64,000 nucleotides of DNA, from assembly GCA_016700055.1 (NCBI GenBank), contig CP064997.1, positions 1,488,001-1,552,000 of the forward strand. The letters run 5' to 3'. This stretch comes from Actinomycetota bacterium (GTDB taxonomy: Bacteria > Actinomycetota > Acidimicrobiia > Acidimicrobiales > Ilumatobacteraceae). A model generated the notes under the pieces. The model was not told the origin of the DNA. It was given only the letters and a program-made list of their open reading frames with translations, and did not search any database. The position numbers and the translations under genes were made by a program. Positions 21,935 through 29,801 of this stretch are shown piece by piece (positions within the stretch are counted from its first letter, which is position 1; every line of letters starts with the position of its first letter).

Positions 21935-22020
21935 AGCGGTGCCTCCTGGGGAGATCGCGTTCTGGGGTGACGCCAGCCTAGGAGCAGCATTCGCTGCTCG
22001 CCAACGTGAGACGAAGAAAA

Positions 22021-22041
22021 CTTGAGTCGGTTCGACTCAGG
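22021..22041. promoter_or_regulatory. HAIR operator upstream of dnaK
   Basis: CTTGAGT - CGGTTCG - ACTCAGG matches the HspR-binding HAIR consensus CTTGAGT-N7-ACTCAAG at 13 of 14 defined positions. It lies 87 nt upstream of the dnaK ATG. The TGA stop of the upstream ferric-reductase-like gene lies within the right half-site. Confidence 0.9.
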
Positions 22042-22609
22042 TTGAGACCGAGGCCCCGGGGGTGCTCGGGCGACGGCGCCTGGCGGTGATCGGCGTCAGC
22101 ACGCGCACCACCGCCGCGGCGACCGCGACCGTGGTCAGCAGCAGCGCCAGCGCCTGGTAAGCGCGGTTGGTGACGTCGGTGCCGGCGAGGCCGGCGTGCA
22201 CGCTGACCCCCCAAACTGCGACGTAGCTCGTGTAGTGCACGCCCTTCCACCACGGCCGCGGCATGCGCCGCAGGGCCAACGAGGTGCCCTGGACGCCGAG
22301 GAGCAGCCAGAAGGAGACGACGCCGACGGCGACGGCCCCGGTACGCCACGACGACGCTCCCGGCACCAGCAGGTCGGCCCAGCCGAAGTGCACGTAGTTG
22401 TCGGCGACGAGCGCCACCAGGTGCAGGACCGTGAACCACACGGCGAGACCGCCCAGCCAACGATGCATCGCGGCCAGCCAAGCCGGCCGGTCGGCCGGCT
22501 TCAGGACCCGCGTCGCGAGCAGGACCCCCCACACCACGCTCGCGACGAGCAACGCCCAGGCGACCAGCCCGCTCGCCCGCGCGAGGTACCACCACACCTG
22601 CTCGTTCAC
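22037..22609 (-). CDS. Ferric reductase-like transmembrane protein
   Basis: A 190-residue membrane protein with about five to six helices of the ferric-reductase-like transmembrane type. Paired His for heme coordination are visible in MHRWLGGLAVWFTVLHLVAL (about 48-67) and WKGVHYTSYVAVWGVSVHAG (about 120-140). It lacks a FAD/NAD domain, so electrons must come from a partner. The GTG start overlaps the apbE stop TAG (TAGTG). Last gene of a four-gene operon; its stop lies inside the dnaK HAIR operator. Confidence 0.8.
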   Translation of the reverse strand: MNEQVWWYLARASGLVAWALLVASVVWGVLLATRVLKPADRPAWLAAMHRWLGGLAVWFTVLHLVALVADNYVHFGWADLLVPGASSWRTGAVAVGVVSFWLLLGVQGTSLALRRMPRPWWKGVHYTSYVAVWGVSVHAGLAGTDVTNRAYQALALLLTTVAVAAAVVRVLTPITARRRRPSTPGASVST

Positions 22610-23583
22610 TACGAGTACAGCTCCCACGACTCGTTCGTGATCGTCGAGCCGTCGTCCAGCACCGCGCGGCCGCCCAGGCCGTGCATGTCGAGCACGCCAC
22701 CGGCGCGCAGTGCCGTGTCGGGACCGAGGACGAACACCGCCTTGGTCCAAGCCTCGGCCCACGCCGCGCTCGCGGCGACGACGGTGGCGGCGACAAGATC
22801 CCCCCGGCCCGGTACGGCCGTCGCGCACGGCTCGGCAGTGCGTGGGTCGAGCAGGTGGTGACGGCGGACTCCGGCCGTGTTCCACGACCGCCACCGCGTG
22901 CCCGATGTCGCCACGGCGCCTTCCGCGAGGCTGACCCGCGCCGTGCCGGGTCCGTTGCCGGCGACGGCGATCGACCAGCATGCTTGCCCGCCGCCGGGGC
23001 AGCCCACCACCCTCACGTCGCCGCCGAGGTTGACGAGGGCGCCAGTGGCCCCTGCCGCGATCAGCTCCGCGGCGACGAGGTCGGCGGCGAGGCCCTTGCC
23101 GAGTCCACCCGGGTCGAGGGTCGTCCCCCGCGGGAGCTGCACCAGTTGCGCCATCTCGTCGACGAGCACGCCCTCGACGTCGCCCCGCACCCGTGCCCCC
23201 GAGGGGAGCATCGTCGAGCAGCGCCGGTCGTCCCAGCTCGCCTCGTAGCCGAGGGCGACGAGCGCCGGCAGCAGCGTCGGGTCGAACGCGCCGCCGGTGG
23301 CCCGCGCCGCTTGGACGAGGTGAACGACGAGACGAACGGTGTCGGCGCTCGTCGTGCACGGGCTCCCGGCGGCGAGGTTGAGCCTGCTGATCTCGCTGCC
23401 GGGCAGGAAGCGGCTCCACCGTCCTTCCAGCTCGGCGACCCTGCCGACTGCGCGCGCGACGAGCGCGTCGGCGAAAGCGTCGGGCGAGTCGTCGGGGGTG
23501 ACGACCAGCACCTCGGCCCGGCACGCCATCGCGCGCCACGTGTGCCGGCGGGTGGTCGGGCGCGTCGCCGGCGCCGGTGCCAT
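22609..23583 (-). CDS. FAD:protein FMN transferase (ApbE family)
   Basis: A 324-residue ApbE homologue, which normally transfers FMN from FAD to a threonine in a target flavoprotein. Family motifs are SEISRLNLAAGSP, DPGGLGKGLAADL (FAD/Mg site), ALVNLGGDVRV and the metal-site region TVVAASAAWAEAWTKA. No signal peptide is apparent, unlike many secreted ApbE proteins. ATG at 23583 overlaps the upstream TGA (TGATG). I see no flavinylation motif DxxSGAT in the neighbouring proteins, so its target is elsewhere or unusual. Confidence 0.88.
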   Translation of the reverse strand: MAPAPATRPTTRRHTWRAMACRAEVLVVTPDDSPDAFADALVARAVGRVAELEGRWSRFLPGSEISRLNLAAGSPCTTSADTVRLVVHLVQAARATGGAFDPTLLPALVALGYEASWDDRRCSTMLPSGARVRGDVEGVLVDEMAQLVQLPRGTTLDPGGLGKGLAADLVAAELIAAGATGALVNLGGDVRVVGCPGGGQACWSIAVAGNGPGTARVSLAEGAVATSGTRWRSWNTAGVRRHHLLDPRTAEPCATAVPGRGDLVAATVVAASAAWAEAWTKAVFVLGPDTALRAGGVLDMHGLGGRAVLDDGSTITNESWELYS

Positions 23584-23963
23584 CAGTTGGAGGCCTCGCT
23601 CGTCGCATGCACCGGGACCGGCACCTCCACGCGTACCGGCGCAGCCGCCGTTGCGGCGAGCTGCGTCGCAGCCGGTGCGGTGGGCACCGGCACCAGACCC
23701 CGCGATCCGGCGAAGTCCGCCGTCGCTGCCGCGCCGGGTTGCGCCGGCGGAACCTGCTCGGTCTCGGCGGCGCGGGCCGACCATCCGTACGCGGCGGTCA
23801 GCCCGAGCACGGCCGTAGAGGCGAGAGCGGCCGACACGATCTTGCCCACCTCGGCCACCTGCGGGCGGCGCTCGGCGGTGGAGGATCTCCGGGCATGCAG
23901 AGCGGCGAGGCGTGCGGCCGCCGCGTCGGTCGTCGCCGAGTCAGTCGTCGTCGTCGCGGCCAT
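23583..23963 (-). CDS. Small single-pass membrane protein in ApbE operon
   Basis: A 126-residue protein with a short Thr/Ala-rich cytosolic N-terminus, one hydrophobic helix (VGKIVSAALASTAVLGLTAAYGWSA, about 44-68, shown here only as a helix) and an extracellular Ala/Pro/Val-rich tail. ATG at 23963 overlaps the preceding Asp/His-rich gene by 23 nt in another frame. No family recognised. Position suggests a membrane partner of the ferric-reductase-like protein or of the Asp/His-rich protein. Confidence 0.65.
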   Translation of the reverse strand: MAATTTTDSATTDAAAARLAALHARRSSTAERRPQVAEVGKIVSAALASTAVLGLTAAYGWSARAAETEQVPPAQPGAAATADFAGSRGLVPVPTAPAATQLAATAAAPVRVEVPVPVHATSEASN

Positions 23964-24507
23964 GGTCGTCGCTGTCGTCGTTGCTGTCGTCGTCGCTGTC
24001 GTCGTCGTGATCGTCGTCGTCGCTGTCGTCGTGATCGTCGTCGTCGTGATCGTCGTCGTGGTCGTCGAAGGCACCGCCGCCGCCGAGGGCCCGGGAGCCG
24101 ACGGAGGTGACCACCTCCCCGTCGGCGAGGAGCGCCGAGAAGCGCACCTCGGTGTCGCTCGACGCGAGCACGACGTCGAGACCACCGATCGCGTTCTGCT
24201 CGGTGGCGACGTGGGTCCAGCCGGGCCCGGGCTCGACCGACGCGAGCGCGAGCTGGCCGCCGGCGGAGTCGAAGGTGACGATGCCCGTCGGGCCGAGATC
24301 GAAGCTGACCAGCGTGGAGGTAGGCGCAGCGGAGGGCTCCACCGTGACCTCGGCCGACGGTGCGGGGACCGACGTGGACGCGAACGCCGCCAGGGCGGTG
24401 GAGTCGGCCGCGCTGCTCTGCAGCACCTGGGAGTTGACGAGAGCTGCCGCCGAGCCGGCGGCGAGAACCCCGGCCACCGACAGCACCGTTGCCGTGCGTG
24501 TCTTCAT
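23941..24507 (-). CDS. Secreted/anchored protein with Asp/His-rich C-terminal tail
   Basis: A 188-residue exported protein: N-terminal signal-like helix (MKTRTATVLSVAGVLAAGSA start), a small predicted beta domain (about 62-140), then a 41-residue tail (148-188) of 29 Asp and 5 His with a few Ser. Such tails can bind divalent cations such as Fe, Ca or Zn. First gene of the operon leading to apbE and the ferric-reductase-like gene, divergent from a two-component system. A tandem 11-bp repeat, probably the regulator site, lies 44 nt upstream. Family not recognised. Confidence 0.7.
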   Translation of the reverse strand: MKTRTATVLSVAGVLAAGSAAALVNSQVLQSSAADSTALAAFASTSVPAPSAEVTVEPSAAPTSTLVSFDLGPTGIVTFDSAGGQLALASVEPGPGWTHVATEQNAIGGLDVVLASSDTEVRFSALLADGEVVTSVGSRALGGGGAFDDHDDDHDDDDHDDSDDDDHDDDSDDDSNDDSDDHGRDDDD

Positions 24508-24550
24508 GGCTGTCGAAGGTACGTAGGCCACGTCCACGGGTCGCACCGTG

Positions 24551-24572
24551 AACATCCAAGGAACGTCCAAGA
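24551..24572. promoter_or_regulatory. Tandem 11-bp direct repeat, candidate response-regulator operator
   Basis: AACATCCAAGG is followed immediately by AACGTCCAAGA. Two 11-bp units, one helical turn apart, are the layout bound by OmpR-family dimers. It lies in the 137-nt region between the divergent Asp/His-rich operon and the response regulator gene. The assignment is inference. Confidence 0.5.
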
Positions 24573-24644
24573 CCTCGCCCTGTTGTTGCCAAGAGCGCGC
24601 CGTTGCGCAGCGGGCGACACCGCGGCGCGGTCCAGAATGGCCAG

Positions 24645-25328
24645 ATGAGGATCCTGGTCGTCGAGGACGACACGGCGATCGCGGTCTCGCTCGTCGACGG
24701 TCTCGAGGCGGCTGGCTACGAGGTGCGCCACGTGGCCACCGGCGCCGGTGCCCTCGCGGCCGACGTGGCGGCGGTGGCCGACATCGTGCTGCTCGACCTC
24801 GGCCTGCCGGACATGGACGGCAGCGACGTCTGCCGCAAACTGCGTGCCGCCTCCAACGTGCCGATCATCATCTGCACCGCGCGGTCCGACGAGCTCGACC
24901 GGGTCCTCGGGCTGGAGCTCGGCGCGGACGACTACGTGACGAAGCCGTTCAGCCTGCGCGAGCTCGTCGCCCGCATCCGCGCCGTCACCAGGCGGGCGGG
25001 CACGGCCGGCTCCGAGCTGGTGGGGTCGGGGGACTCGGTGCAGGCGATCGGTTCGCTGGAGATCGACCGGCGCACGCGGCGGGTCCACCTCGCAGGCGAT
25101 CTCGTGCAGCTCACCGCGAAGGAGTTCGACCTACTCGCGTTCCTGGCGAGCGACCCAGGAGCGGTGCGCACCCGTACCGAGATCCTCGAGCGGGTGTGGG
25201 ACGAGCACTGGTACGGCCCGACTAAGACCGTCGACGCCCACGTGGCCGGGATCCGCAAGAAGCTCGGCGACGCGCGGTGGATCGAGGCCGTGCGCGGCGT
25301 CGGCTTCCGCCTGGAGTCCCCGGGGTGA
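24645..25328 (+). CDS. OmpR-family response regulator
   Basis: A 227-residue regulator with receiver residues Asp8/Asp9, phospho-acceptor Asp51 (LLDLGLPDMDG), Thr78, Lys100 and a winged-helix effector domain (LTAKEFDLLAFL, AVRGVGFRLE). It overlaps the kinase start by 4 nt (GTGA). Divergent from the ApbE/ferric-reductase operon, which it probably controls. The kinase partner and the operator repeat support this. Confidence 0.93.
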   Translation: MRILVVEDDTAIAVSLVDGLEAAGYEVRHVATGAGALAADVAAVADIVLLDLGLPDMDGSDVCRKLRAASNVPIIICTARSDELDRVLGLELGADDYVTKPFSLRELVARIRAVTRRAGTAGSELVGSGDSVQAIGSLEIDRRTRRVHLAGDLVQLTAKEFDLLAFLASDPGAVRTRTEILERVWDEHWYGPTKTVDAHVAGIRKKLGDARWIEAVRGVGFRLESPG

Positions 25329-26719
25329 GGCTGCGACTCGTCGCCGTGCTGGTTGGCATCACGGCGATGATCCTGCTCGTCCAGGACGTACCCCTCGCCG
25401 CCCACCTCCGCCGGGTGGAGCGCGACCGGATGGTCACCGGGCTGGAGCGCGACGCGTTCACCTTGGCGGGGCGGGCAGAGGAAGCACTGGAGCTCGCCGA
25501 CCCCGAGCTCGCCGCCGGCCTCGCCGGCAGGCTCGTCACGTACAGCACCGAGACCGGGGGGCGCGTCGTGGTCACCGACTCGGCCGGCATCGCCGTGGCG
25601 ACCTCCGACGAGGAAGCCGGCACGGGCAACGACTTCTCGACCCGGCCCGAGATCGCGGCCGCCCTCGGCGGTGAACCGACGTCGGGCGAGCGCGACTCCG
25701 TCACGCTCGGCACGCGGCTGCTCTACGTGGCGGTGCCGGTGCTGAGCGGCGAGGACATCGTCGGCAGCGTCCGCATCACGTACCCCGCCGGCGAGATCGA
25801 CGACCGCGTCGAGTCCCGCGTGCGCGGTCTCGCCGTCGCCGCGGCCATCTCCCTCGCCGTCGCGCTCGCCGCGGCACTCGCGTTCGCGGCGACGGTCACC
25901 CGTCCGCTGCGCCGGTTGCGCGCGGCCACCGAGCAGCTCGCCGCAGGTGATCTCTCCGTGCGGGCCGAGCAGGACGAGGGACCGCCGGAGGTGCGCGGGC
26001 TGGCGGCTTCGTTCAACACGATGGGCGAACGCCTGCAGCGCAACCTCACCCGCCAGAGAGCGTTCGCCGGCGATGCATCGCACCAGCTCCGCACACCCCT
26101 CACCGCGCTGCGGCTGCGACTGGAGCAGGCCGCCGAGCTGCTCGACACCGATCCAGCCGCCGTGCGACCCCACCTCGAGTCCGCGGCGCACGAGACCGAG
26201 CGCCTGCAACATCTCGTCGACGGCCTGCTCACCCTCGCGCGGGCCGAGGAAGGCGCGCGCCGGGTCGAAGTTGTGGACGCCGCCGCGGTCTGCAGAGAGC
26301 GGGTCGCCGTGTGGGAGGCGCTGGCCGGCGAGCAAGGCGTCCACCTGGCGGCCCTCGTGCCGGGCAGGCTCGACGTCACCGCCGTGCCCGGCGCCCTGGA
26401 GCAGGTGCTCGACAACCTGATCGACAACGCCCTGCGGGTCGCTCCGCCGGGTACCGCGGTCGACGTCACCGCTGCCTCGGAGGAAACGGCGACTGTCGTC
26501 GTGCGGGTCGAGGACCGCGGCCCGGGGATGACCGACGCCCAGATCGATCGGGCGTTCGACCGCTTCTGGCGGGCCGGCGACGCTCCCGCGGGCGGGTCGG
26601 GCCTTGGGCTCGCCGTCGTAGCGTTGCTCGTAGAGGCGAGCGAGGGCACGGTGACCCTGCGCGGACGCGAAGAGGGTGGGCTGGTCGCCGAAGTACGCCT
26701 CTGCGCCGCCCGGCCCTAG
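25325..26719 (+). CDS. Membrane sensor histidine kinase
   Basis: A 464-residue kinase beginning at GTG 25325, overlapping the regulator stop. One N-terminal helix is followed by an extracellular CACHE/PAS-like sensor (about 30-165; GRVVVTDSAGIAVATS, GTRLLYVAVPVL), a second helix, HAMP (TRPLRRLRAATEQL), HisKA with GDASHQLRTPLTAL, and an ATPase with LDNLIDNALR, DRGPGM and GGSGLGLAVV. All motifs look intact. The ligand sensed is unknown; metals, redox or envelope signals fit the neighbouring operon. Confidence 0.93.
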   Translation: MRLRLVAVLVGITAMILLVQDVPLAAHLRRVERDRMVTGLERDAFTLAGRAEEALELADPELAAGLAGRLVTYSTETGGRVVVTDSAGIAVATSDEEAGTGNDFSTRPEIAAALGGEPTSGERDSVTLGTRLLYVAVPVLSGEDIVGSVRITYPAGEIDDRVESRVRGLAVAAAISLAVALAAALAFAATVTRPLRRLRAATEQLAAGDLSVRAEQDEGPPEVRGLAASFNTMGERLQRNLTRQRAFAGDASHQLRTPLTALRLRLEQAAELLDTDPAAVRPHLESAAHETERLQHLVDGLLTLARAEEGARRVEVVDAAAVCRERVAVWEALAGEQGVHLAALVPGRLDVTAVPGALEQVLDNLIDNALRVAPPGTAVDVTAASEETATVVVRVEDRGPGMTDAQIDRAFDRFWRAGDAPAGGSGLGLAVVALLVEASEGTVTLRGREEGGLVAEVRLCAARP

Positions 26720-26758
26720 CCGGGGTGACGCCCGCCGGCAGGTGACAGACTCACCGCC

Positions 26759-28909
26759 ATGTTTCCGGGCGATCACGACATCGAAGCCGCAGTCGACGAG
26801 CTGGCGGCGGCGCTGCCCGCACGCCTCGTCGCGCTGGCGCGCATCGCCTACGACTACCGCTGGGTCTGGAGCGCCGACGGACCGGCGTTGTTCGCCGCGC
26901 TCGACCCGGACCGCTGGCACAGCGTCGGGCACAACCCGGTGCGCTTCCTGGTGGGTGCGCCGCGGGCCCTGCTCGAGCGCGTGAACGACGACGACGCGAT
27001 CGTCGCGCGCGTCGAGCGCCTCGCGGCCGAGCTCGCCACCGATCGCAATCGCCCCTGGCCGCCCCAGCCCGACCGCGCGATCGACACCGAGCACCCGGTC
27101 GCCTTCTTCTGCGCCGAGTTCGGCGTGCACGACTCGTTGCCGATCTACTCCGGCGGTCTCGGCGTGCTCGCGGGCGACATCTTGAAGGAGGCCTCGGACC
27201 TCGCCGTGCCGATGGTCGCCATCGGCCTGCTCTACCGCACCGGCTACTTCCACCAGCGGATCGACGTCACCGGGATGCAGCACGAGTACTGGCTGGAGTC
27301 CGACCCCGACGACCTGCCGTGCGTGCAGGTCACCGACCCGGAGGGTCGGCCGGTGATCGTGACCGTGCCCGTCGACGACGAAGACATCTCCGCGCAGGTG
27401 TGGCGGGTCGACGTCGGACGTGTGCCGCTCTATCTGCTCGACACGAACCTGCCGACCAACAGCGACGTCGGCCGATGGGTGACCTCGCGGCTCTACGAGA
27501 GCAACCGGGAGATCCGCCTGGCCCAATACGCGGTGCTCGGGGTCGGCGGTGTGCGGGCACTTCGCGCGCTCGGCATCGAACCGGCGGTCAACCACTTTAA
27601 CGAGGGACACCCCGTGCTCGGCGCGTTCGAGATGCTCGCCAGCCTCCGCTCGCGCGGCGTACCTGACGACGCCGCGTGGCAGGCCGTGCGTGAGCAGGTG
27701 GTGTTCACCACCCACACCCCCGTTCCCGCAGGCAACGAGACATACAGCCGGGAAGAGATCGTCTCCGTGCTCGGCCGGGTGGCCGACCTGGCCGGCGACC
27801 GCGAGCGCGCCCTGGCCGAGGGGCGGCTGCACCCCGGTGACACGTCGGAACCGAGCGGAATGACCGCCCTCGCGCTGCGCATGAGCCGCAGCGCGAACGG
27901 CGTCAGTCGCCGCCACGGCCAGGTGGCGCGCGAGATGTGGCAACCGATCTTCCCCGGTCGCTCCGTCGACGAGGTGCCCATCTCCTACGTCACGAACGGT
28001 GTGCACGTGCCGACGTGGCTGCGCGGCTCGATGCGCGCGTTGCTCGACCGCTACCTGCCCGAGGACTGGCTGCGTCGAGCCGACGATCCGGCCACCTGGG
28101 AGGCCGTCGACGACATCCCCGCCGTCGAGCTGTGGGCGGCGCGCAACGCGGCCAGGAGCCGGCTGATCGAGCTGGTCTCGCACCGTTCCACCAGCGACCG
28201 GCTACGTCGTGGTGAGCCACTCGACTACGCCGCCGCCGCAGGGACCGGGCTCGACCCGGACCGGCTGACGATCGGGTTCGCACGCCGGCTGGCGACCTAC
28301 AAGCGGCTCCACCTGCTGTCGCTGATGCCCGAGCGCGCGCTCGCGTTCATCGACGGCCCGCGACCACTGCAGTTCGTCTTCGCCGGGAAGGCCCACCCGG
28401 CCGACGCCGAGGCGAAGGAGGTCGTTCGCGCGCTCTTCACTCTGAAGGGGGCGCCGCAGGTGGCCGGGCGGGTGGCGTTCCTCGAGGACTACGACATGCG
28501 CCTCGGCGTCGGGCTCGTGGCCGGGTGCGACGTGTGGGTGAACACGCCTCGGCCGCCGCTCGAGGCGAGCGGCACCAGCGGGATGAAGTCGGTCTTGAAC
28601 GGCGGCCTGCAGCTCTCGGTGCTCGACGGGTGGTGGGCCGAGGGCTACGCCGGGACGAACGGCTGGGCGATCGACGGCTCCAACGACGCCGACCACGGAG
28701 CCCAGGACCTGCGGCACGCCGCGCAGTTGTTCGACCTGCTCGAACACGAGGTGGTGCCGATGTTCCACGACCGTGACGCGCAGGGCATCCCGCAGCGTTG
28801 GGTCGACATGATCCGGGCCAGCCTGCGCACCAGCGGGCCCCGCTTCTCGGCCACGCGCATGGTCCGCGAATACGCCACGTCGGTGTATCCGGGCGCCGAC
28901 GCCGTCTGA
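26759..28909 (+). CDS. glgP: Alpha-glucan phosphorylase (glycogen phosphorylase-type)
   Basis: A 716-residue GT35 phosphorylase of the shorter bacterial alpha-glucan family. It releases glucose-1-phosphate from glycogen-like polymers using PLP. Visible are CAEFGVHDSLPIYSGGLGVLAGD (about 113-135), NEGHP, TTHTPVPAGNE, FARRLATYKR, FVFAGKAHP and the PLP-lysine segment ASGTSGMKSVLNG. Start ATG at 26759. Convergent with folP. Confidence 0.93.
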   Translation: MFPGDHDIEAAVDELAAALPARLVALARIAYDYRWVWSADGPALFAALDPDRWHSVGHNPVRFLVGAPRALLERVNDDDAIVARVERLAAELATDRNRPWPPQPDRAIDTEHPVAFFCAEFGVHDSLPIYSGGLGVLAGDILKEASDLAVPMVAIGLLYRTGYFHQRIDVTGMQHEYWLESDPDDLPCVQVTDPEGRPVIVTVPVDDEDISAQVWRVDVGRVPLYLLDTNLPTNSDVGRWVTSRLYESNREIRLAQYAVLGVGGVRALRALGIEPAVNHFNEGHPVLGAFEMLASLRSRGVPDDAAWQAVREQVVFTTHTPVPAGNETYSREEIVSVLGRVADLAGDRERALAEGRLHPGDTSEPSGMTALALRMSRSANGVSRRHGQVAREMWQPIFPGRSVDEVPISYVTNGVHVPTWLRGSMRALLDRYLPEDWLRRADDPATWEAVDDIPAVELWAARNAARSRLIELVSHRSTSDRLRRGEPLDYAAAAGTGLDPDRLTIGFARRLATYKRLHLLSLMPERALAFIDGPRPLQFVFAGKAHPADAEAKEVVRALFTLKGAPQVAGRVAFLEDYDMRLGVGLVAGCDVWVNTPRPPLEASGTSGMKSVLNGGLQLSVLDGWWAEGYAGTNGWAIDGSNDADHGAQDLRHAAQLFDLLEHEVVPMFHDRDAQGIPQRWVDMIRASLRTSGPRFSATRMVREYATSVYPGADAV

Positions 28910-28948
28910 ACGGCCGGGGGTCAGCCGGGTCAACCGGCTTCGACCGGG

Positions 28949-29791
28949 TCAGCCGGCTTCGACTGCGGCGAGAACGGCGAGCGCGTCGCGGGTCGCGGCG
29001 ACGTCGTGCACCCTCACGATCGAGGCGCCGCGCTGGACGGCGAGCACCGCCGCCGTGACCGAGCCGACGAGCCGCTCCCCGACGGGCCGGCCGGTCAGCT
29101 CGCCGATCGTGCGCTTGCGTGACAGACCGACCAGGATCGGGCACGCGGTCGCGGCGGCCAGTTCGGGCAGCCTGCGCAACAGCTCGACGTTGTGCCCCGG
29201 AGACTTGCCGAAGCCGAACCCGGGATCGACGACGATGCTGTCGCGCTTCAACCCCGCCGCCTCACACGCGTCGACGCGCGCGCGCAAGAACTCGGCCACC
29301 TCACCGACGACGTCGTCGTAGACGGGCTCGTCCTGCATGGTGCGCGGGTTGCCGCGCATGTGCACCAGGCACACCGCGACCCCAAGCGACGCGGCGGCGG
29401 CGAGCGCGCCTTCACCGCGCAGCCCGTAGACGTCGTTGACGAGCGACGCCCCGGCCCCGACGGCGGCGCGCATCACCTCGGCCTTCGACGTATCGACCGA
29501 GATCATCGCGTGCGGTGCAGCGGCCGCGATGCGCTCGACCACCGGGACGACCCGCGCCAGCTCCTCGGCGACGGGTACCGGGTCCGCGCCCGGACGTGTC
29601 GACTCACCGCCCACGTCGACGATGTCGGCACCTTCCGCGAGGAGCGCGAGCGCGTGAGCGGCTGCGGCGGCGGTGCCGGAGAAGCGCCCGCCGTCGCTGA
29701 ACGAATCGGGCGTGACGTTGACGATGCCCATCACCAACGGGCGCTCGAGCCCGAGCAGCCGACCGCGGCAGTCGAGCATCGGTGCTGGCAT
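28949..29791 (-). CDS. folP: Dihydropteroate synthase
   Basis: A 280-residue TIM-barrel enzyme that joins p-aminobenzoate to dihydropterin pyrophosphate in folate synthesis. Signatures MGIVNVTPDSFSDGG (21-35) and GGESTRPGADPV are intact, with NDVYG and the VDPGFGFGKSPGHN phosphate loop. Last four codons plus stop lie in a 19-bp unit that is repeated in tandem just after the stop (28930-28967). Convergent with glgP. Confidence 0.95.
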   Translation of the reverse strand: MPAPMLDCRGRLLGLERPLVMGIVNVTPDSFSDGGRFSGTAAAAAHALALLAEGADIVDVGGESTRPGADPVPVAEELARVVPVVERIAAAAPHAMISVDTSKAEVMRAAVGAGASLVNDVYGLRGEGALAAAASLGVAVCLVHMRGNPRTMQDEPVYDDVVGEVAEFLRARVDACEAAGLKRDSIVVDPGFGFGKSPGHNVELLRRLPELAAATACPILVGLSRKRTIGELTGRPVGERLVGSVTAAVLAVQRGASIVRVHDVAATRDALAVLAAVEAG

Positions 29792-29801
29792 CGCCGTTGC
29801 C

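Noticed and set aside
23941..24070. Trinucleotide-like GTC runs resembling a microsatellite or CRISPR-like array
   Set aside because: It is the coding sequence of the Asp/His tail; no spacers or palindromic repeats.
24932..28183. Open frame of 1083 codons antisense to the sensor kinase and glgP
   Set aside because: Typical high-GC antisense shadow: His/Arg/Gly-rich with no domain, whereas both plus-strand genes are convincing.
28930..28967. 19-bp tandem duplication (CGGGTCAACCGGCTTCGAC / CGGGTCAGCCGGCTTCGAC) at the end of folP
   Set aside because: Just a small local duplication of the last codons with no sign of a function; noted in the folP entry only.
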